Source: a bacterium (GTDB lineage: Bacteria > UBP6 > UBA1177). Taken from it: DNA of 55,875 nt. The stretch is from assembly GCA_017405875.1 (NCBI GenBank), contig JAFQZM010000021.1, positions 1 to 55,875 on the forward strand. Reading direction: 5' to 3'. Below are positions 43,098 through 54,182 of the stretch, piece by piece. Below the pieces are notes generated by a model that was given only the letters and a program-made list of their open reading frames with translations, was not told where the DNA came from and searched no databases. Made by a program: the position numbers and the translations under genes. The first letter of the stretch is position 1; every line of letters begins with the position of its first letter.

Positions 43098-44066
43098 TTA
43101 CAATTCCAGTGTTTCCGCGATTTCAAGGACTGCTTTTCTGCCTTCGTCCAAAGTGCCGTAAAAGGTGAATCCGGCTGCATTTTTGTGACCGCCGCCGCCG
43201 AATTTCTGCGCTATCGGAATGCAGTCGATGTTTCCGCGGCTTCTGACGCTGAATTTCCACACTTTGCCCGCTTCGACTTCGCGGATGCGGAAGATAATCT
43301 TGACTGTGCCTATTCTGCGGATCTCTTCGACGAAAGGATCGATCTCGTCGATCGCGAGGTTGAATCTATTGAGCTGATCGAGCGTGGTTGCGAAGAAAAC
43401 CACTTTGCCGTCGCGGTATTTTTCCATGCTCTGAATGACTTCGGCGAACATTGAGAACCAGTTTTCGGGAAGTGTTTCAAAGAATTTCGAGCAGAAATCG
43501 CCGTAATTTATGGTCTCGGCAAGTTCCGAAACGATGAAAAGCGCCTCTTTGTCGGTGCTTGCATAGCGGAGTCCGCCTGTATCGCCGAAAATTCCGAAGC
43601 AGATGTCTTCCGCTTCGCCTTTCGTGAGTGCGTGACCGATGCTTTTTGCCCAGCGGTAGACTATCGCGGCTGTTGCGCTCGCACCTTCGTCAGAGACTTC
43701 GGCGTCGTAAAAGCCGTTTTCCTTGTGTCTGTGGTGGTCGAAAAGGATTTTTCTGCTTTTTGAAGCCGAAAGTTTGGCAAAAAACGCTTCTCCGGTACGC
43801 TCTGGAGCGGCGCTGTCGAGTATGAAGTAAAGGTCCGGCTCGAAACCGGGAACAGTTTCGCTCGCCGAGTCTGAATTTTCCAGAAATGCTCCGTTGTAAG
43901 GATATTTGTCGCTGCGGTAAAGATATACATCCTTTCCCATCGACCTCAGGATCGAGCAGACTGCAAGCGCACTTCCCATGCAGTCGGGGTCGGGATTGAC
44001 GTGCCCTGCGACGATAACGGTTTTCGAACTCTCCAAAATTTCATTGATTCTGCTGAAATCGCTCAT
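43098..44066 (-). CDS. DHH-family phosphoesterase (NrnA-like)
   Basis: The 322-residue protein belongs to the DHH/DHHA1 superfamily, NrnA type. It has HVNPDPDCMGS (a variant of the DxD motif), an FDHHRHKE motif, GDTGGLR and the DHHA1 motif GGGGHKNAAG near the C-terminus. NrnA enzymes degrade short oligoribonucleotides and pAp. The first motif reads HVNPDPD, an ordinary variant, so activity is likely. An AGGAGG site fixes the ATG at 44066. It is divergent from uvrA. Confidence 0.9.
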   Translation of the reverse strand: MSDFSRINEILESSKTVIVAGHVNPDPDCMGSALAVCSILRSMGKDVYLYRSDKYPYNGAFLENSDSASETVPGFEPDLYFILDSAAPERTGEAFFAKLSASKSRKILFDHHRHKENGFYDAEVSDEGASATAAIVYRWAKSIGHALTKGEAEDICFGIFGDTGGLRYASTDKEALFIVSELAETINYGDFCSKFFETLPENWFSMFAEVIQSMEKYRDGKVVFFATTLDQLNRFNLAIDEIDPFVEEIRRIGTVKIIFRIREVEAGKVWKFSVRSRGNIDCIPIAQKFGGGGHKNAAGFTFYGTLDEGRKAVLEIAETLEL

Positions 44067-44090
44067 TTTCACCTCCTAAAAAAACGTGGC

Positions 44091-44118
44091 ATTATATTTA
44101 TTTTCCTTTCATTGTAAA
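44091..44118 (-). promoter_or_regulatory. Promoter for the DHH phosphoesterase gene
   Basis: On the minus strand TTTACA (44118-44113) and a perfect TATAAT (44096-44091) are 16 bp apart. GCCACGTTTTTTT leads directly into AGGAGG. Confidence 0.62.
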
Positions 44119-44190
44119 ATCATGATCCGGATTTATCTTGCATAATCATGCGGAAAAAATATAACGAAAACCGGTTTTTTGGAGGTAAAA

Positions 44191-46968
44191 ATGCTTCGTT
44201 CAATAGTGATAAAAGGTGCGAGACACCACAATCTGAAAAATTTTGATATCGAGATCCCGCATGAAAAATTAGTCGTCGTTACGGGCGTTTCGGGAAGCGG
44301 CAAAACGACGCTCGCATTCGATACGATCTATGCCGAAGGGCAGCGCAGATACGTCGAAAGTCTTTCAAGTTACGCGAGAATGTTCCTTGAACTTTCGGAA
44401 AAACCTGAAGCCGACCTCATTGAAGGTCTCTCGCCTTCGATCGCGATCCAGCAGCGCAGTCTGAATGCAAGTCCGCGCTCGATTGTCGGAACTACGACCG
44501 AAATTTATGACTATATGCGTCTTCTTTTCGCCCGAGCAGGCAAAGTCCACTGCCACAACTGCGGCAGAGAAATCACGAAGACTCCGGCAGCGAAAATCGT
44601 CGAGACAGTTCTCAACAAAACCGGCAAAAAAGTTCTCATTCTTTCCCCCGTCGTAAGCGGCAGAAAGGGAACCTACGAAAAACTTTTCGAAGATTTGAAC
44701 AAAGAAGGCTACTTACGCATAATCATTGACGGAACCGAATACAGGCTCGATGAAGAGATGCCGAAATTGGACAAGTTCAAAAAGCACGACATCAACCTTG
44801 TGGTGGACAGGCTCGCGATAAAAGCAGACACCGACGCAGTGCGCGTTCAAGCTTCGGTCGAAACGGCTCTCAAAAAAGGAAACGGCAAAGTTATCGTCAA
44901 GGAATTGGACGGCGAAGAGAAACTTTTCAGCGAAAATTTTGCCTGTCCATACTGCGATATTTACTATGACGAGATCGAGCCGCGCACGTTCTCTTTCAAC
45001 AATCCGGCGGGATCGTGCCCCGAATGCAGCGGCCTTGGAACAAGAACATACATGGACGTAAATAAAGTTCTCGTCAACCCGTCGCAGCCAGTCAACAAAG
45101 CGTTCATCGACCTCTGGGCCTTCACGAAATTCACTATTAAACAGGTGATCGAGCACTACGGCGAAGACCCGAAACTCCCCTTCAACAAACTCTCGCCCAA
45201 AGTTCAGAACGCCGTTCTCTACGGCTCGTCGGACGAAATCGACTTTTCGATAAACACAAAAAGCACGAAATACCAGATGACTAGAAAATATGAAGGTCTC
45301 ATGCCGTCTCTCGAAAGACGCTGGCGGGACAGCGAATCGGAGGCTGTACGTGAAGACCTCTCCAAATTTCTTGCAGAAGGAGTCTGCCCAGAATGCGGCG
45401 GAAAAAGGCTCAGCAAAAAGGCACTTTCGGTAACTATCGGCGGCATGAATATTTTTGAAATGTGCGAACTTCCGGTGCGCGAACTCTTCGCAAAACTCTC
45501 AAACGACAACTTTTTCGGATTCACCGATTTCGAGCGCGAAGTTGCGGCAAAACCGCTCAAGGAGATCCGCTCACGCCTCAAATTCCTTGATTCGGTCGGG
45601 CTCGGATACCTGACCCTCAACCGCAAGACGAACTCGCTTTCGGGCGGAGAAGCGCAGAGGATAAACCTTGCAAGCCAGATCGGCTCGGCTCTCACCGGAG
45701 TCACCTACGTCCTGGACGAACCGAGCATCGGACTTCACCCGAACGATACAGACAAACTCGTAAATTTATTGAAAAATCTCCGCGATATCGGAAACAATGT
45801 CATAGTTGTTGAACACGACAGGGAAATAATCGAAGCGGCAGATTTTCTCGTCGATTTAGGGCCCGGAGCAGGCGAAAAAGGAGGAGAACTTCTTTTTGCA
45901 GGAGAATCTAAGGACATTCTCAACGTCAAAAATTCGCTCACGGCAGACTATTTAAGCGGAAGAAAAGTTATCGAAATTCCGAAGACCCGCAGAAAACCGG
46001 CAGGCTGGATAACGCTTTCTGGAGTCACGACGAACAACCTGCAGAACGTGACGGCAAAGATCCCGCTCGGCGTTCTCTGCTCGGTCACGGGAGTTTCGGG
46101 AAGCGGAAAGAGCTCACTTGTCATGGAAACGCTAATCCCCGCATTGAAAAAAGAGAAAGCGCCCTTCAAATCGATAAAAATAGACGGCAAGATCGATGAA
46201 CTGATAGAGATCGACCAGTCACCCATCGGCAGGACTCCGAGATCGAACCCCGCAACTTATGTCGGTTTGTTCGGCTACATCCGCGATATTTTTGCTGCAA
46301 TGCCCGAAGCAAAAGCGCGCGGATACACTGCAAGCCGTTTTTCCTTCAACGTCAAGGGAGGAAGATGCGAAACGTGCCAGGGCGCAGGAATAATCAAGAT
46401 CGAGATGAACTTCATGCCGAACACTTTCGTCAAATGCCCCGACTGCGGCGGAAAACGCTTCAGCGACGAGACTCTGCAGGTAAAATTCAAAGGCTACGAC
46501 ATCCACGACATTCTTGAAACCGATGTTGCGAAGGCAGCTGAAATTTTCTCGCCGTTTCCTGCGATAAAGCGGAAATTAGACCTTCTGAACTCGATCGGAC
46601 TCGGCTACATCAAGCTCGGTCAGCCGGCACACACGCTTTCCGGAGGCGAAGCGCAGAGAATAAAACTTGCCGAAGAACTTTCGAAAAAGCGCTCCGACAG
46701 CTCGATCTACATTCTCGACGAACCAACGACCGGACTCCACTTCGACGACGTGAAAAAGCTCATCGCGATACTCAACCAGCTCGTCAAGAAAGGTTCGACC
46801 GTCATCGTCATCGAACACAACCTCGATATAATCAAGTCATCGGACTACATCATCGACATCGGTCCGGAAGGAGGCGACCGCGGCGGCAGGATCGTGGCGG
46901 CAGGCACACCGGAAGAAGTGATGAAGTGCAAAGATTCATTCACCGGAAAGTGGCTTAAAACGCTATAA
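44191..46968 (+). CDS. uvrA: Excinuclease ABC subunit A
   Basis: UvrA recognises bulky DNA lesions for nucleotide-excision repair. The 925-residue protein has two ABC ATPase halves with Walker [13 protein letters not shown] (about 31-42) and [11 protein letters not shown] (about 636). Both ABC signatures ([18 protein letters not shown]) are present. The zinc-type Cys pairs are CHNCG, CPYC/CPEC and CETC/CPDC. Length is normal. The ATG at 44191 follows a GGAGG site. The leader has the CCGGTTTTTT word. uvrB is not in the window. Confidence 0.98.
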   Translation: MLRSIVIKGARHHNLKNFDIEIPHEKLVVVTGVSGSGKTTLAFDTIYAEGQRRYVESLSSYARMFLELSEKPEADLIEGLSPSIAIQQRSLNASPRSIVGTTTEIYDYMRLLFARAGKVHCHNCGREITKTPAAKIVETVLNKTGKKVLILSPVVSGRKGTYEKLFEDLNKEGYLRIIIDGTEYRLDEEMPKLDKFKKHDINLVVDRLAIKADTDAVRVQASVETALKKGNGKVIVKELDGEEKLFSENFACPYCDIYYDEIEPRTFSFNNPAGSCPECSGLGTRTYMDVNKVLVNPSQPVNKAFIDLWAFTKFTIKQVIEHYGEDPKLPFNKLSPKVQNAVLYGSSDEIDFSINTKSTKYQMTRKYEGLMPSLERRWRDSESEAVREDLSKFLAEGVCPECGGKRLSKKALSVTIGGMNIFEMCELPVRELFAKLSNDNFFGFTDFEREVAAKPLKEIRSRLKFLDSVGLGYLTLNRKTNSLSGGEAQRINLASQIGSALTGVTYVLDEPSIGLHPNDTDKLVNLLKNLRDIGNNVIVVEHDREIIEAADFLVDLGPGAGEKGGELLFAGESKDILNVKNSLTADYLSGRKVIEIPKTRRKPAGWITLSGVTTNNLQNVTAKIPLGVLCSVTGVSGSGKSSLVMETLIPALKKEKAPFKSIKIDGKIDELIEIDQSPIGRTPRSNPATYVGLFGYIRDIFAAMPEAKARGYTASRFSFNVKGGRCETCQGAGIIKIEMNFMPNTFVKCPDCGGKRFSDETLQVKFKGYDIHDILETDVAKAAEIFSPFPAIKRKLDLLNSIGLGYIKLGQPAHTLSGGEAQRIKLAEELSKKRSDSSIYILDEPTTGLHFDDVKKLIAILNQLVKKGSTVIVIEHNLDIIKSSDYIIDIGPEGGDRGGRIVAAGTPEEVMKCKDSFTGKWLKTL

Positions 46969-47012
46969 ATTTTTTACGTTTTTATTTAACAATTTCAGCA
47001 AGTTTCTTTTAT

Positions 47013-47040
47013 TTGACTTTTGTGTTCCCCACAATAATAT
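47013..47040 (+). promoter_or_regulatory. Promoter for the V-type ATPase operon
   Basis: TTGACT at 47013-47018 and TAATAT at 47035-47040 are 16 bp apart. A leader of about 45 nt leads to a GGAGG site before the first gene. Confidence 0.62.
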
Positions 47041-47090
47041 ACCGTCGTTGAATTGGCTGAATGTGTTTAAACATAATTTTGGAGGCAAAA

Positions 47091-47723
47091 ATGAGCGAAA
47101 CTCAGAACACGAAACTCAATGTTACGGACAGCAAAATCAAGGATATCACCGATTTCCTGAAATCTTCCGTTCTTGAACCTGCCGAACAGGAAAAAGAGAC
47201 TATTCTTACAGACGCAAAATCAGAGGCTTCAAAAATCATCGCAAACGCTAAAAAAGAGGCCGAAGAGATCATTGCAAACGCAAAGAAGGAAGCCGAAACG
47301 ATGAAGCACAATACCGAATCGGCTCTTAAGATCGCGGCAAAACAGTCTGTAGACAAACTCAAACTCGCTCTTGAAAAAGAGGTTCTTACTGCAACTGTCG
47401 CAGCGCCTGTAAAAGATGCCATGAACAGTGAAGCACTCATCAAAGAGTTCGTTTCGGAATTCCTTAAAATATATGCCGGCAAAGGCTCGTTTGCAATCGA
47501 ACTTCCGGCTGCACTCAAGGAAAAACTCGCTTCCTACGTAAAAGCCCAGATCGACGCAATGGGCGCAAAAGAGATAAAACTCGGCGACGAGACACTTCCG
47601 AGCGGATTTGCAGTAAAAGCATCAGACGGAGCGCTCCGCTACGATTTCACCGACGAATCGGTTACAGAACTGCTTACTGAATACATCAGACCCGAACTTA
47701 GAAAAGCACTGTTTTCGAAATAG
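47091..47723 (+). CDS. atpE: V-type ATPase subunit E
   Basis: Subunit E is a peripheral-stalk protein that holds the catalytic head still. The 210-residue chain has a long N-terminal coiled coil (about 25-100), including a tandem KKEAEEIIANAKKEAE, and a globular C-terminal domain with ELLTEYIRPELRKALF. The ATG at 47091 follows a GGAGG site. It is the first gene of the V-ATPase operon, and the next gene starts 14 nt downstream. Confidence 0.9.
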   Translation: MSETQNTKLNVTDSKIKDITDFLKSSVLEPAEQEKETILTDAKSEASKIIANAKKEAEEIIANAKKEAETMKHNTESALKIAAKQSVDKLKLALEKEVLTATVAAPVKDAMNSEALIKEFVSEFLKIYAGKGSFAIELPAALKEKLASYVKAQIDAMGAKEIKLGDETLPSGFAVKASDGALRYDFTDESVTELLTEYIRPELRKALFSK

Positions 47724-47737
47724 CGGGGTGATTAAGC

Positions 47738-48565
47738 ATGAAGTTTAATCACTACACGATAGCCGCTCTGCCGCATCTGACCTGGGACAGCGATCTTCCC
47801 TGCTCTCTGGCGGAACTTCTCGAAGAATTCGACATGCAGCTTGAACCTCTGCGCGAGGGGATCTGCAGCATCCTTCTTCTTGACGACCTCAGAAACATGG
47901 AACTGCTGATCAAATCCAAGGCTGGTGCAGGCGGCAACACCGCCGACGGAAACATCGACTTCTACCGCGCAGGGATCACGAAGCCGGAAGAACTCGAACT
48001 TTTCGTGGACGATCCGAAGCACAACACTCCCGATTTCGTCTATCCCGAATTTGTCGAAGACTTTTTTGAAACATGGAAGACGAATGAAGAAAGGGCTTCA
48101 CACATCGAAGAGCTTTATACCGGCTACTACGGCATGATGAGCGGAAACAAAAACGCTTTCCTTGCCCGCTACGGCACGAACATGATGATAATGAGCACGA
48201 TAATTTCGGCTCTCAGAATGATGAAAAGCGGCGCTGACCTTGACAAGAATCTGAAAGGCGATGCCGATGCCGTTAAAATAATCCTCGAAAACAGGAACAA
48301 CGCCGATCTCGGACTTAAAGGTTATTTTCCTGAAGTCGCTGAAATCGTTGCTCTTTTCGACAAAAGCAAAACTCCGCTCGAAGTTGAAAGAGAGCTCGAC
48401 AGGATCCGTTTCGCGCTTCTTGACGAAGTCGGTCAGGATAAACCTTTCGCCGACCACATAATCTACGGCTACATCATCGGTTTCCAGCTCAAAGACAGAT
48501 GGACGACGCAGAACGACGAAGCCGGAATGCAGATACTTGAGAACATAATTAAGGGAAATTATTGA
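47738..48565 (+). CDS. DUF2764 protein of the V-ATPase operon
   Basis: This 275-residue soluble protein has no signal or membrane segments and an acidic, helical composition. It resembles DUF2764 (the opening YTIAALPHLTWD and the region LARYGTN), a family found between subunits E and A in compact V-ATPase operons of spirochaetes, Bacteroidetes and chlamydiae. It may replace the rotor/stator connector subunit C(d), which has no other candidate here, but this is unproven. It lies between subunit E and A with 13-14 nt gaps. Confidence 0.78.
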   Translation: MKFNHYTIAALPHLTWDSDLPCSLAELLEEFDMQLEPLREGICSILLLDDLRNMELLIKSKAGAGGNTADGNIDFYRAGITKPEELELFVDDPKHNTPDFVYPEFVEDFFETWKTNEERASHIEELYTGYYGMMSGNKNAFLARYGTNMMIMSTIISALRMMKSGADLDKNLKGDADAVKIILENRNNADLGLKGYFPEVAEIVALFDKSKTPLEVERELDRIRFALLDEVGQDKPFADHIIYGYIIGFQLKDRWTTQNDEAGMQILENIIKGNY

Positions 48566-48578
48566 TAGGAGACTACAA

Positions 48579-50330
48579 ATGGATGAAAAAACAAAAGGGA
48601 CAATCATTGCCGCGCAGGGCAACCTTGTTACCGTAAAATTCGACGGAACGATCCGTCAGAATGAAGTTGTTTTCGTTAAGACCGGCGGCCAGTCGCTCAA
48701 AGGCGAGGTCATCGAGATAAACGGAAACGAAGCGAAAGTCCAGATCTTCGAACCGACCGACGGCATCAGATACGGCGACGAAGTCGTTTTCGAGAAGGAG
48801 CTTCTCTCCGTCGAACTTGGACCGGGACTTCTCAAAAGAGTCTTCGACGGTCTTCAGAACCCGCTTGAAGATATTGCAGAAGCTGCGGGATACTTCCTCA
48901 AAAGAGGCATCTACCTTCCTCCGCTTCCCCGCAACATCAAGTGGCAGTGGAATCCGACGGCAAAAGTCGGCGATGTCGTCTACAGAGCGTACTTCCTCGG
49001 CTGGGTTCCCGAAGAGAACATCAAGCACCAGATCATGGTTCCTTTTAATTTTATAGGTAAAGGTATCGTAAAATCGATAGCGGCTCCCGGTGAATACACT
49101 GTCGAGCAGGAGATCGCGAAGATCGAAGACGAAAAAGGAAACGTCCGTTCGGTCAACATGATAAATCTGTGGCCTGCGAAATTCGCGCTCCGCTTCGGCG
49201 AAAGACTTCTTCCGACCGAACAGCTTGTAACTTCGCAGCGCATCATCGACGGACCTTTTCCTGTCGCTAAAGGCGGAACGTTCTGCACTCCCGGACCATT
49301 CGGCGCAGGAAAAACCGTCCTTCAGCACCAGATCTCAAAGTATGCGACGACTCAGATAGTAATCATCGTTGCATGCGGCGAGCGTGCAGGTGAAGTTGTT
49401 GAAATTCTTCGTGAATTCCCGCACCTTGACGACCCGCAGACCGGAAAGAAGCTCATGGACAGGACCTGCATCATCTGCAACACTTCTTCAATGCCCGTTG
49501 CAGCGCGTGAAAGCTCGATCTACATGGGCGTTGCGATCGCAGAATACTACAGGCAGATGGGTATCGACTGCCTTCTTCTCGCAGACTCGACTTCGAGATG
49601 GGCTCAGGCTCTCCGTGAAATGTCGGGAAGACTTGAAGAGATCCCGGGCGAAGAGGCGTTTCCGGCTTACCTCGCTTCCAGAATTTCGGAACTTTATGAA
49701 AGAGCCGGCGTGATCAGGCTTTACAACGGCGAGCAGGGTTCGCTCACGATCGGCGGATCGGTAAGCCCCGCAGGCGGTAACTTCGAAGAGCCGGTAACCC
49801 TTTCGACTCTTGCTGTCGTCGGCTGCTTCTTAGGTCTTAGCAGACAGAGATCGGATGCCAGAAGATTCCCGGCTATCGATCCTCTTATCAGCTGGTCGAA
49901 ATACGGCGAGAGATTCGCAGCCCACGGCGATGACAAGATGAAGGAAAGAATCAAAATCATCGAAAAAGCGCAGAAAATGATCATCGAAAGCGACGATATC
50001 GGCAAAAAGATGTCGGTCGTCGGCGAAGAAGGTATCAGCATCGACGATATGGTAACCTACCTCAAAGGCGAGTTCTACGATGCGGTATATCTCCAGCAGA
50101 ACGCTTACGACAAGGTCGATACGGCGACGAGCATGGACAGGCAGAACGAGCAGCTCGGCATCATCTCGAAAGTCCTCGACAAGAACTTCAAGTTCGACGA
50201 CAGGGAAAAGGCGAGAAACTACTTCCTCGACCTTACCGACAAGATAATCCAGCTCAACTACCTTCCGCGCGAGGCTTCGATCTACGGCGAAAAGAAGCAG
50301 GAAATACTCAACATGATCGAGGGAGAATAA
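48579..50330 (+). CDS. atpA: V-type ATPase catalytic subunit A
   Basis: Subunit A carries the catalytic nucleotide sites. The 583-residue protein contains the Walker A motif [11 protein letters not shown] (about 239-249), the non-homologous insert of about 90 residues before it, [30 protein letters not shown] and SGAGG-like [15 protein letters not shown]. Length is normal for V/A-type A subunits. It lies between DUF2764 and subunit B and is followed by the latter after 1 nt. Confidence 0.97.
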   Translation: MDEKTKGTIIAAQGNLVTVKFDGTIRQNEVVFVKTGGQSLKGEVIEINGNEAKVQIFEPTDGIRYGDEVVFEKELLSVELGPGLLKRVFDGLQNPLEDIAEAAGYFLKRGIYLPPLPRNIKWQWNPTAKVGDVVYRAYFLGWVPEENIKHQIMVPFNFIGKGIVKSIAAPGEYTVEQEIAKIEDEKGNVRSVNMINLWPAKFALRFGERLLPTEQLVTSQRIIDGPFPVAKGGTFCTPGPFGAGKTVLQHQISKYATTQIVIIVACGERAGEVVEILREFPHLDDPQTGKKLMDRTCIICNTSSMPVAARESSIYMGVAIAEYYRQMGIDCLLLADSTSRWAQALREMSGRLEEIPGEEAFPAYLASRISELYERAGVIRLYNGEQGSLTIGGSVSPAGGNFEEPVTLSTLAVVGCFLGLSRQRSDARRFPAIDPLISWSKYGERFAAHGDDKMKERIKIIEKAQKMIIESDDIGKKMSVVGEEGISIDDMVTYLKGEFYDAVYLQQNAYDKVDTATSMDRQNEQLGIISKVLDKNFKFDDREKARNYFLDLTDKIIQLNYLPREASIYGEKKQEILNMIEGE

Positions 50331-50331
50331 C

Positions 50332-51636
50332 ATGGTAAAGACATACAACCGAATCGAAAGGATCAAAGGAAGTATCGCTCAGGTAAAGGCTGAAGGCGTA
50401 ATGCTGGGCGAACTTGCGCAGATAAAAATGAATGACGGCAGATCGACTTTAGGTCAGGTCATCGGCTTCAACGGCGACAGAGTCAGCCTTCAGATCTTCG
50501 CCGGAACGAAAGGCGTCGGTACGGGCGACCAGATCCGCTTCCTCAGCAAACCGATGCAGGTAAACTGCGGCGAAAGCATGCTCGGAAGAGTTTTCAACGG
50601 CAGCGGCGAGCCGATCGACAACGGTCCAGAGATCATGGCTGAAAAAGTCGATATCGGCGGCCCTTCGTTCAACCCGTCGAAAAGGATCGTTCCGAAGAGA
50701 TTCGTCAGAACGAACATCCCGATGATCGACATGTTCAACGCGCTCGTCATCAGCCAGAAGATTCCTATTTTCTCGATCTCCGGCGAGCCTTACAACGAAC
50801 TTCTTGCAAGAATCGCGAGCCAGACCGACGCCGACATCATCATTCTCGGCGGCATGGGCCTCAAATTCGACGACTACCAGTTCTTCAAGGATTACTTCAC
50901 GAGAACGGGCGCGATGGAAAAGACTTCGATGTTCATCCACCTCGCTTCAGACCCGGTCGTTGAGTGCGTCCTCGTTCCCGACATGGCGCTTGCTGCTGCG
51001 GAACAGTTCGCTATCAAAGACAAAAACGTCCTCGTTCTTCTTACCGATATGACTTCTTTCAGCGACTCGCTGAAGGAAATCTCGATCTCCATGGATATGG
51101 TTCCTTCGAACCGCGGTTATCCTGGTTCGCTCTATTCCGACCTTGCTTCGAGATACGAAAAGGCTGTCGATATCGAAGGTTCCGGCTCGATCACGATCAT
51201 CGCGGTCACGACGATGCCCGGAAACGACGTAACGCATCCGGTTCCTGACAACACGGGATACATCACGGAAGGCCAGTTCTATCTGCACGGCGGAAGGATC
51301 GACCCGTTCGGATCGCTCAGCCGTCTCAAACAGCAGGTCATGGGTAAGGTCACGAGAGAAGACCACGGCGACCTTGCGAATGCGATGATCAGACTTTACG
51401 CTGATGCGAAAAAAGCGCGTGACAGAGAGTCGATGGGTTTCAGACTTTCGGGCTGGGACAAGAAACTTCTCGCTTACGCAGAAACATTCGAGAAGAAGAT
51501 GATGGACCTCCAGGTCAACCTCGACATCGAGGAACAGCTTGACCTCGGCTGGACGATCCTCGCACAGTGCTTCGACAGAAACGAAACAGGTCTTAAAAAC
51601 ACTTGGATTGAGAAATATGGTAAATGGGATAAGTAA
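50332..51636 (+). CDS. atpB: V-type ATPase subunit B
   Basis: Subunit B is the non-catalytic partner in the A3B3 head. The 434 residues match it: [37 protein letters not shown], then [15 protein letters not shown] where a Walker A would be, as expected without the Lys. [16 protein letters not shown], then [15 protein letters not shown] and [12 protein letters not shown] follow. It starts 2 bases after the A stop and ends just before D. Confidence 0.96.
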   Translation: MVKTYNRIERIKGSIAQVKAEGVMLGELAQIKMNDGRSTLGQVIGFNGDRVSLQIFAGTKGVGTGDQIRFLSKPMQVNCGESMLGRVFNGSGEPIDNGPEIMAEKVDIGGPSFNPSKRIVPKRFVRTNIPMIDMFNALVISQKIPIFSISGEPYNELLARIASQTDADIIILGGMGLKFDDYQFFKDYFTRTGAMEKTSMFIHLASDPVVECVLVPDMALAAAEQFAIKDKNVLVLLTDMTSFSDSLKEISISMDMVPSNRGYPGSLYSDLASRYEKAVDIEGSGSITIIAVTTMPGNDVTHPVPDNTGYITEGQFYLHGGRIDPFGSLSRLKQQVMGKVTREDHGDLANAMIRLYADAKKARDRESMGFRLSGWDKKLLAYAETFEKKMMDLQVNLDIEEQLDLGWTILAQCFDRNETGLKNTWIEKYGKWDK

Positions 51637-52260
51637 ATGGCAGTAATAAAACTGAACAAAACAGAGCTGAAAACTCAGAAGAACCTTCTGGCGCAGCTCA
51701 GCAAGTACCTTCCCACGCTCCAGCTCAAGAAGCAGCAGCTCCAGGCGGAAGTCGAAAATTCCCGCAACATGGCCGCTGCAGTCGAAGCCGAGATTGAAAA
51801 AAGGAAGGAAGCCGCTGCGAAATGGGCGGCGCTGCTCAGCCGGAAGCTCACTCTGAACATCTATCAGCTCGTTGCAGTCGAAGAAGTCCTGACCGAAGCG
51901 GAAAACATCGCCGGAGTAGACGTCAGAGTCTTCAAGGATATCAGGTTCAAGCCGTTTGAATACTCGTTTTTCTCCACCCCGATCTGGCTTGACAGAGCCT
52001 TTGAAGAGCTTCGCGCACTCGTCGCCGAAAGAGAAAAACTGAAAATCGTCCACGAGCGTTTCGACATTCTTTCGGAAGAGCTGCGTCAGACGAGCATCAA
52101 GGTCAACCTTTTCGAAAAGAGGAAGATCCCCGAGTGCAAAGAGAACATCAAAAAGATCTCCATTTTCCTCGGCGATCAGGAGATAGCTGCGATCTGCAAC
52201 GCCAAAATCGCGAAAGACAAACTTAAAAGAAAGGACGAAAAGTTCGCGGAGGCGGTGTAA
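51637..52260 (+). CDS. atpD: V-type ATPase subunit D
   Basis: Subunit D forms the central rotor shaft. The 207 residues are a long antiparallel coiled coil, starting KLNKTELKTQKNLLAQLSKYLPTLQLKKQQLQ (in two parts: NKTELKTQK and LPTLQLKKQQLQ), with a C-terminal KKISIFLGDQE. The start codon abuts the B stop and the stop abuts the I start, so spacing is zero. Normal length. Confidence 0.93.
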   Translation: MAVIKLNKTELKTQKNLLAQLSKYLPTLQLKKQQLQAEVENSRNMAAAVEAEIEKRKEAAAKWAALLSRKLTLNIYQLVAVEEVLTEAENIAGVDVRVFKDIRFKPFEYSFFSTPIWLDRAFEELRALVAEREKLKIVHERFDILSEELRQTSIKVNLFEKRKIPECKENIKKISIFLGDQEIAAICNAKIAKDKLKRKDEKFAEAV

Positions 52261-54159
52261 ATGATAAGTAAAATGCAAAAACTTCTGCTGGTCGGCCCGC
52301 AGAAAAAGAAAGATGCGATCATAAAAACGCTGCAGAAGGCGGGAGTCGTCGAAGTCATGCCCTACAAAGGCAAAGAGTTCAGGACTGACGGGCGTTTCGT
52401 AACGACAGCGAATGCCGACACCGCTCTTTCCGCGCTGAAACTTGCCGACAAATACGCTGCTATAAAGGAAAATGAGAACCGCAAACACGGTGATGTCGAT
52501 CTTCCGGCAGCCGATCTGGCAAACAAGATAATCGAGCTTGACGCATCCTGCAAAAAGATGCGCGACGAGCTCGCACTTCTTAATAACAAGCTGAAAACTG
52601 TCGAAACTTTGGGCGACTTTTCGCTTGCAGAGATCCGCTCGATCGAAGAAAAAGGCAGAATCAAAATTCAGGTCTGGGAAACCACGAAAAAAGGTGCAGA
52701 CGAGATAAATTTCGAAGGCGCGCTTGCTGTTTTCAAAGTCTATTCCGATCCTGCGAAAGAGATCTTCCTCACCTGTGCGAAAGAGCGTCTAACGCTTAGA
52801 AAATGCTCAGAGATCGTGCTTGACGAAGACCTTTCCTCGCTCAAGAAAAAAATCGGCGAACTCAAAGAAAAACAGAACGGCACCGAATCGGCAATCTTTG
52901 ACATTTCGGCAAAAAGAAAAGAGCTTTACGACAACTATCTTGCCGAACTCGACAAGATCAGCTTCAACCGCGCCGCAAAAGGAACAGTCAGCGAATTCGA
53001 CGACAAAGTCTTCCTTCTTCAGGCATGGTGCCCGAAATCGGAACTTGCCAACCTGAAAAAGACGTTCGAAAACGAATGTGCGGCGATAATCGAGATCGAA
53101 CCTGAGAAGGACGAAACGATCCCGACGCTCATCGACTCCAAAAAAGCGGTCGATGAAATGGGACGCGACCTCGTCAACATATACGACACGCCGGCATACA
53201 CCGACTGGGATCCGAGTTCGTGGGTATTCTTCTCGTTCACCCTCTTCTTTGCGATGATCGTGGGAGACGGCGGATACGGACTCCTCCTTTTCGCGTTCAT
53301 GATCTTCCTCAAGATCAAGCTCAAAAATCCTGGCGCGGCAATGAGGCGTTTCATCAACCTTTCGCTCGTTCTCACCGGAGCAACGGCAGTTTACGGCATA
53401 CTCACGGGCGCATTCTTCGGCTGGTTCCCGAAATCGTTCGAAGCACCGCTCATCACCTTCTGCAAAAACATGGATTTCATAAAGATCGACAAGGCAAATC
53501 CCGACACGACGAAATTCATGATGCAGCTTTCGGTGCTCATCGGTATGGTCCACATCTGCCTTTCGCTGATACTGCGCGGACTCCGTGCGGCGAAAGACGA
53601 GAAAGACTTTATTTCTCCGCTTATAAACCTGTCATGGATCGGCGGCATCTGGTCGTTCTTCTTCTGGTATGCCTTCGACAAAGGCGGAAGCACGGTTTTT
53701 AATGCGGCTGACCCTGCTGCAATAAGCGCGAACGGACTTCTTTCGCTAGAGATTTTTGCAGGGATTTTGGTCGTTCTCTATGCGATCCAGGCAAAGACAT
53801 TCAACCCGTTCAAGATGCTTTACGCCTCGTTCTTCGGGCTTTACAACGGAGTTCAGTTCTTCAGCGACATACTCAGCTACATCAGACTTTTCGCGCTCGG
53901 TCTTTCGGGTGCGCTGCTCGCCCAGACATTCAACAATCTGGCTGGGCAGGTCCTTGATTTCGGCGCTGTAGGCTACGTTTTCGCTCCGATAATTGCGATT
54001 TTCGGGCATCTGCTCAACATCGCGCTCTGCCTCATGGGCGGCGTGATCCACGGGCTCAGGCTCAATTTCCTCGAATGGTACAGATGGTGTTTTGACGGCA
54101 GCGGCAGAAAGTTCGTGCCGTTCAAGAATTTGACAACAAATGCTAAAGGCAACGATTAA
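52261..54159 (+). CDS. atpI: V-type ATPase subunit I (a-subunit)
   Basis: Subunit I is the membrane stator that forms the ion half-channels. The 632-residue protein has a cytosolic N-terminal half (to about 310) with coiled coil, then seven or so membrane segments. The typical GDGGYGLLLF and LSYIRLFALGLSGALLAQTFN, containing the essential Arg, are present, followed by HLLNIALCLMGGVIHGLRLNFLEWY. It directly follows subunit D. The proteolipid gene comes next after 23 nt. Confidence 0.95.
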   Translation: MISKMQKLLLVGPQKKKDAIIKTLQKAGVVEVMPYKGKEFRTDGRFVTTANADTALSALKLADKYAAIKENENRKHGDVDLPAADLANKIIELDASCKKMRDELALLNNKLKTVETLGDFSLAEIRSIEEKGRIKIQVWETTKKGADEINFEGALAVFKVYSDPAKEIFLTCAKERLTLRKCSEIVLDEDLSSLKKKIGELKEKQNGTESAIFDISAKRKELYDNYLAELDKISFNRAAKGTVSEFDDKVFLLQAWCPKSELANLKKTFENECAAIIEIEPEKDETIPTLIDSKKAVDEMGRDLVNIYDTPAYTDWDPSSWVFFSFTLFFAMIVGDGGYGLLLFAFMIFLKIKLKNPGAAMRRFINLSLVLTGATAVYGILTGAFFGWFPKSFEAPLITFCKNMDFIKIDKANPDTTKFMMQLSVLIGMVHICLSLILRGLRAAKDEKDFISPLINLSWIGGIWSFFFWYAFDKGGSTVFNAADPAAISANGLLSLEIFAGILVVLYAIQAKTFNPFKMLYASFFGLYNGVQFFSDILSYIRLFALGLSGALLAQTFNNLAGQVLDFGAVGYVFAPIIAIFGHLLNIALCLMGGVIHGLRLNFLEWYRWCFDGSGRKFVPFKNLTTNAKGND

Positions 54160-54182
54160 TAACTTTTTCAAGGGAGAAAAAA

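Noticed and set aside
47220-47300. Tandem DNA repeat in the subunit E gene
   Set aside because: The repeated KKEAE(E/T)IIANAKKEAE units are an ordinary coiled-coil pattern of peripheral-stalk proteins, and the DNA copies are already diverged.
53220-53702. Several long open frames on either strand inside the V-ATPase, RecA, UvrA and FtsH genes
   Set aside because: They overlap well-supported genes, have Arg/Ser-rich or Cys/Val-rich compositions typical of wrong frames, and lack ribosome sites.
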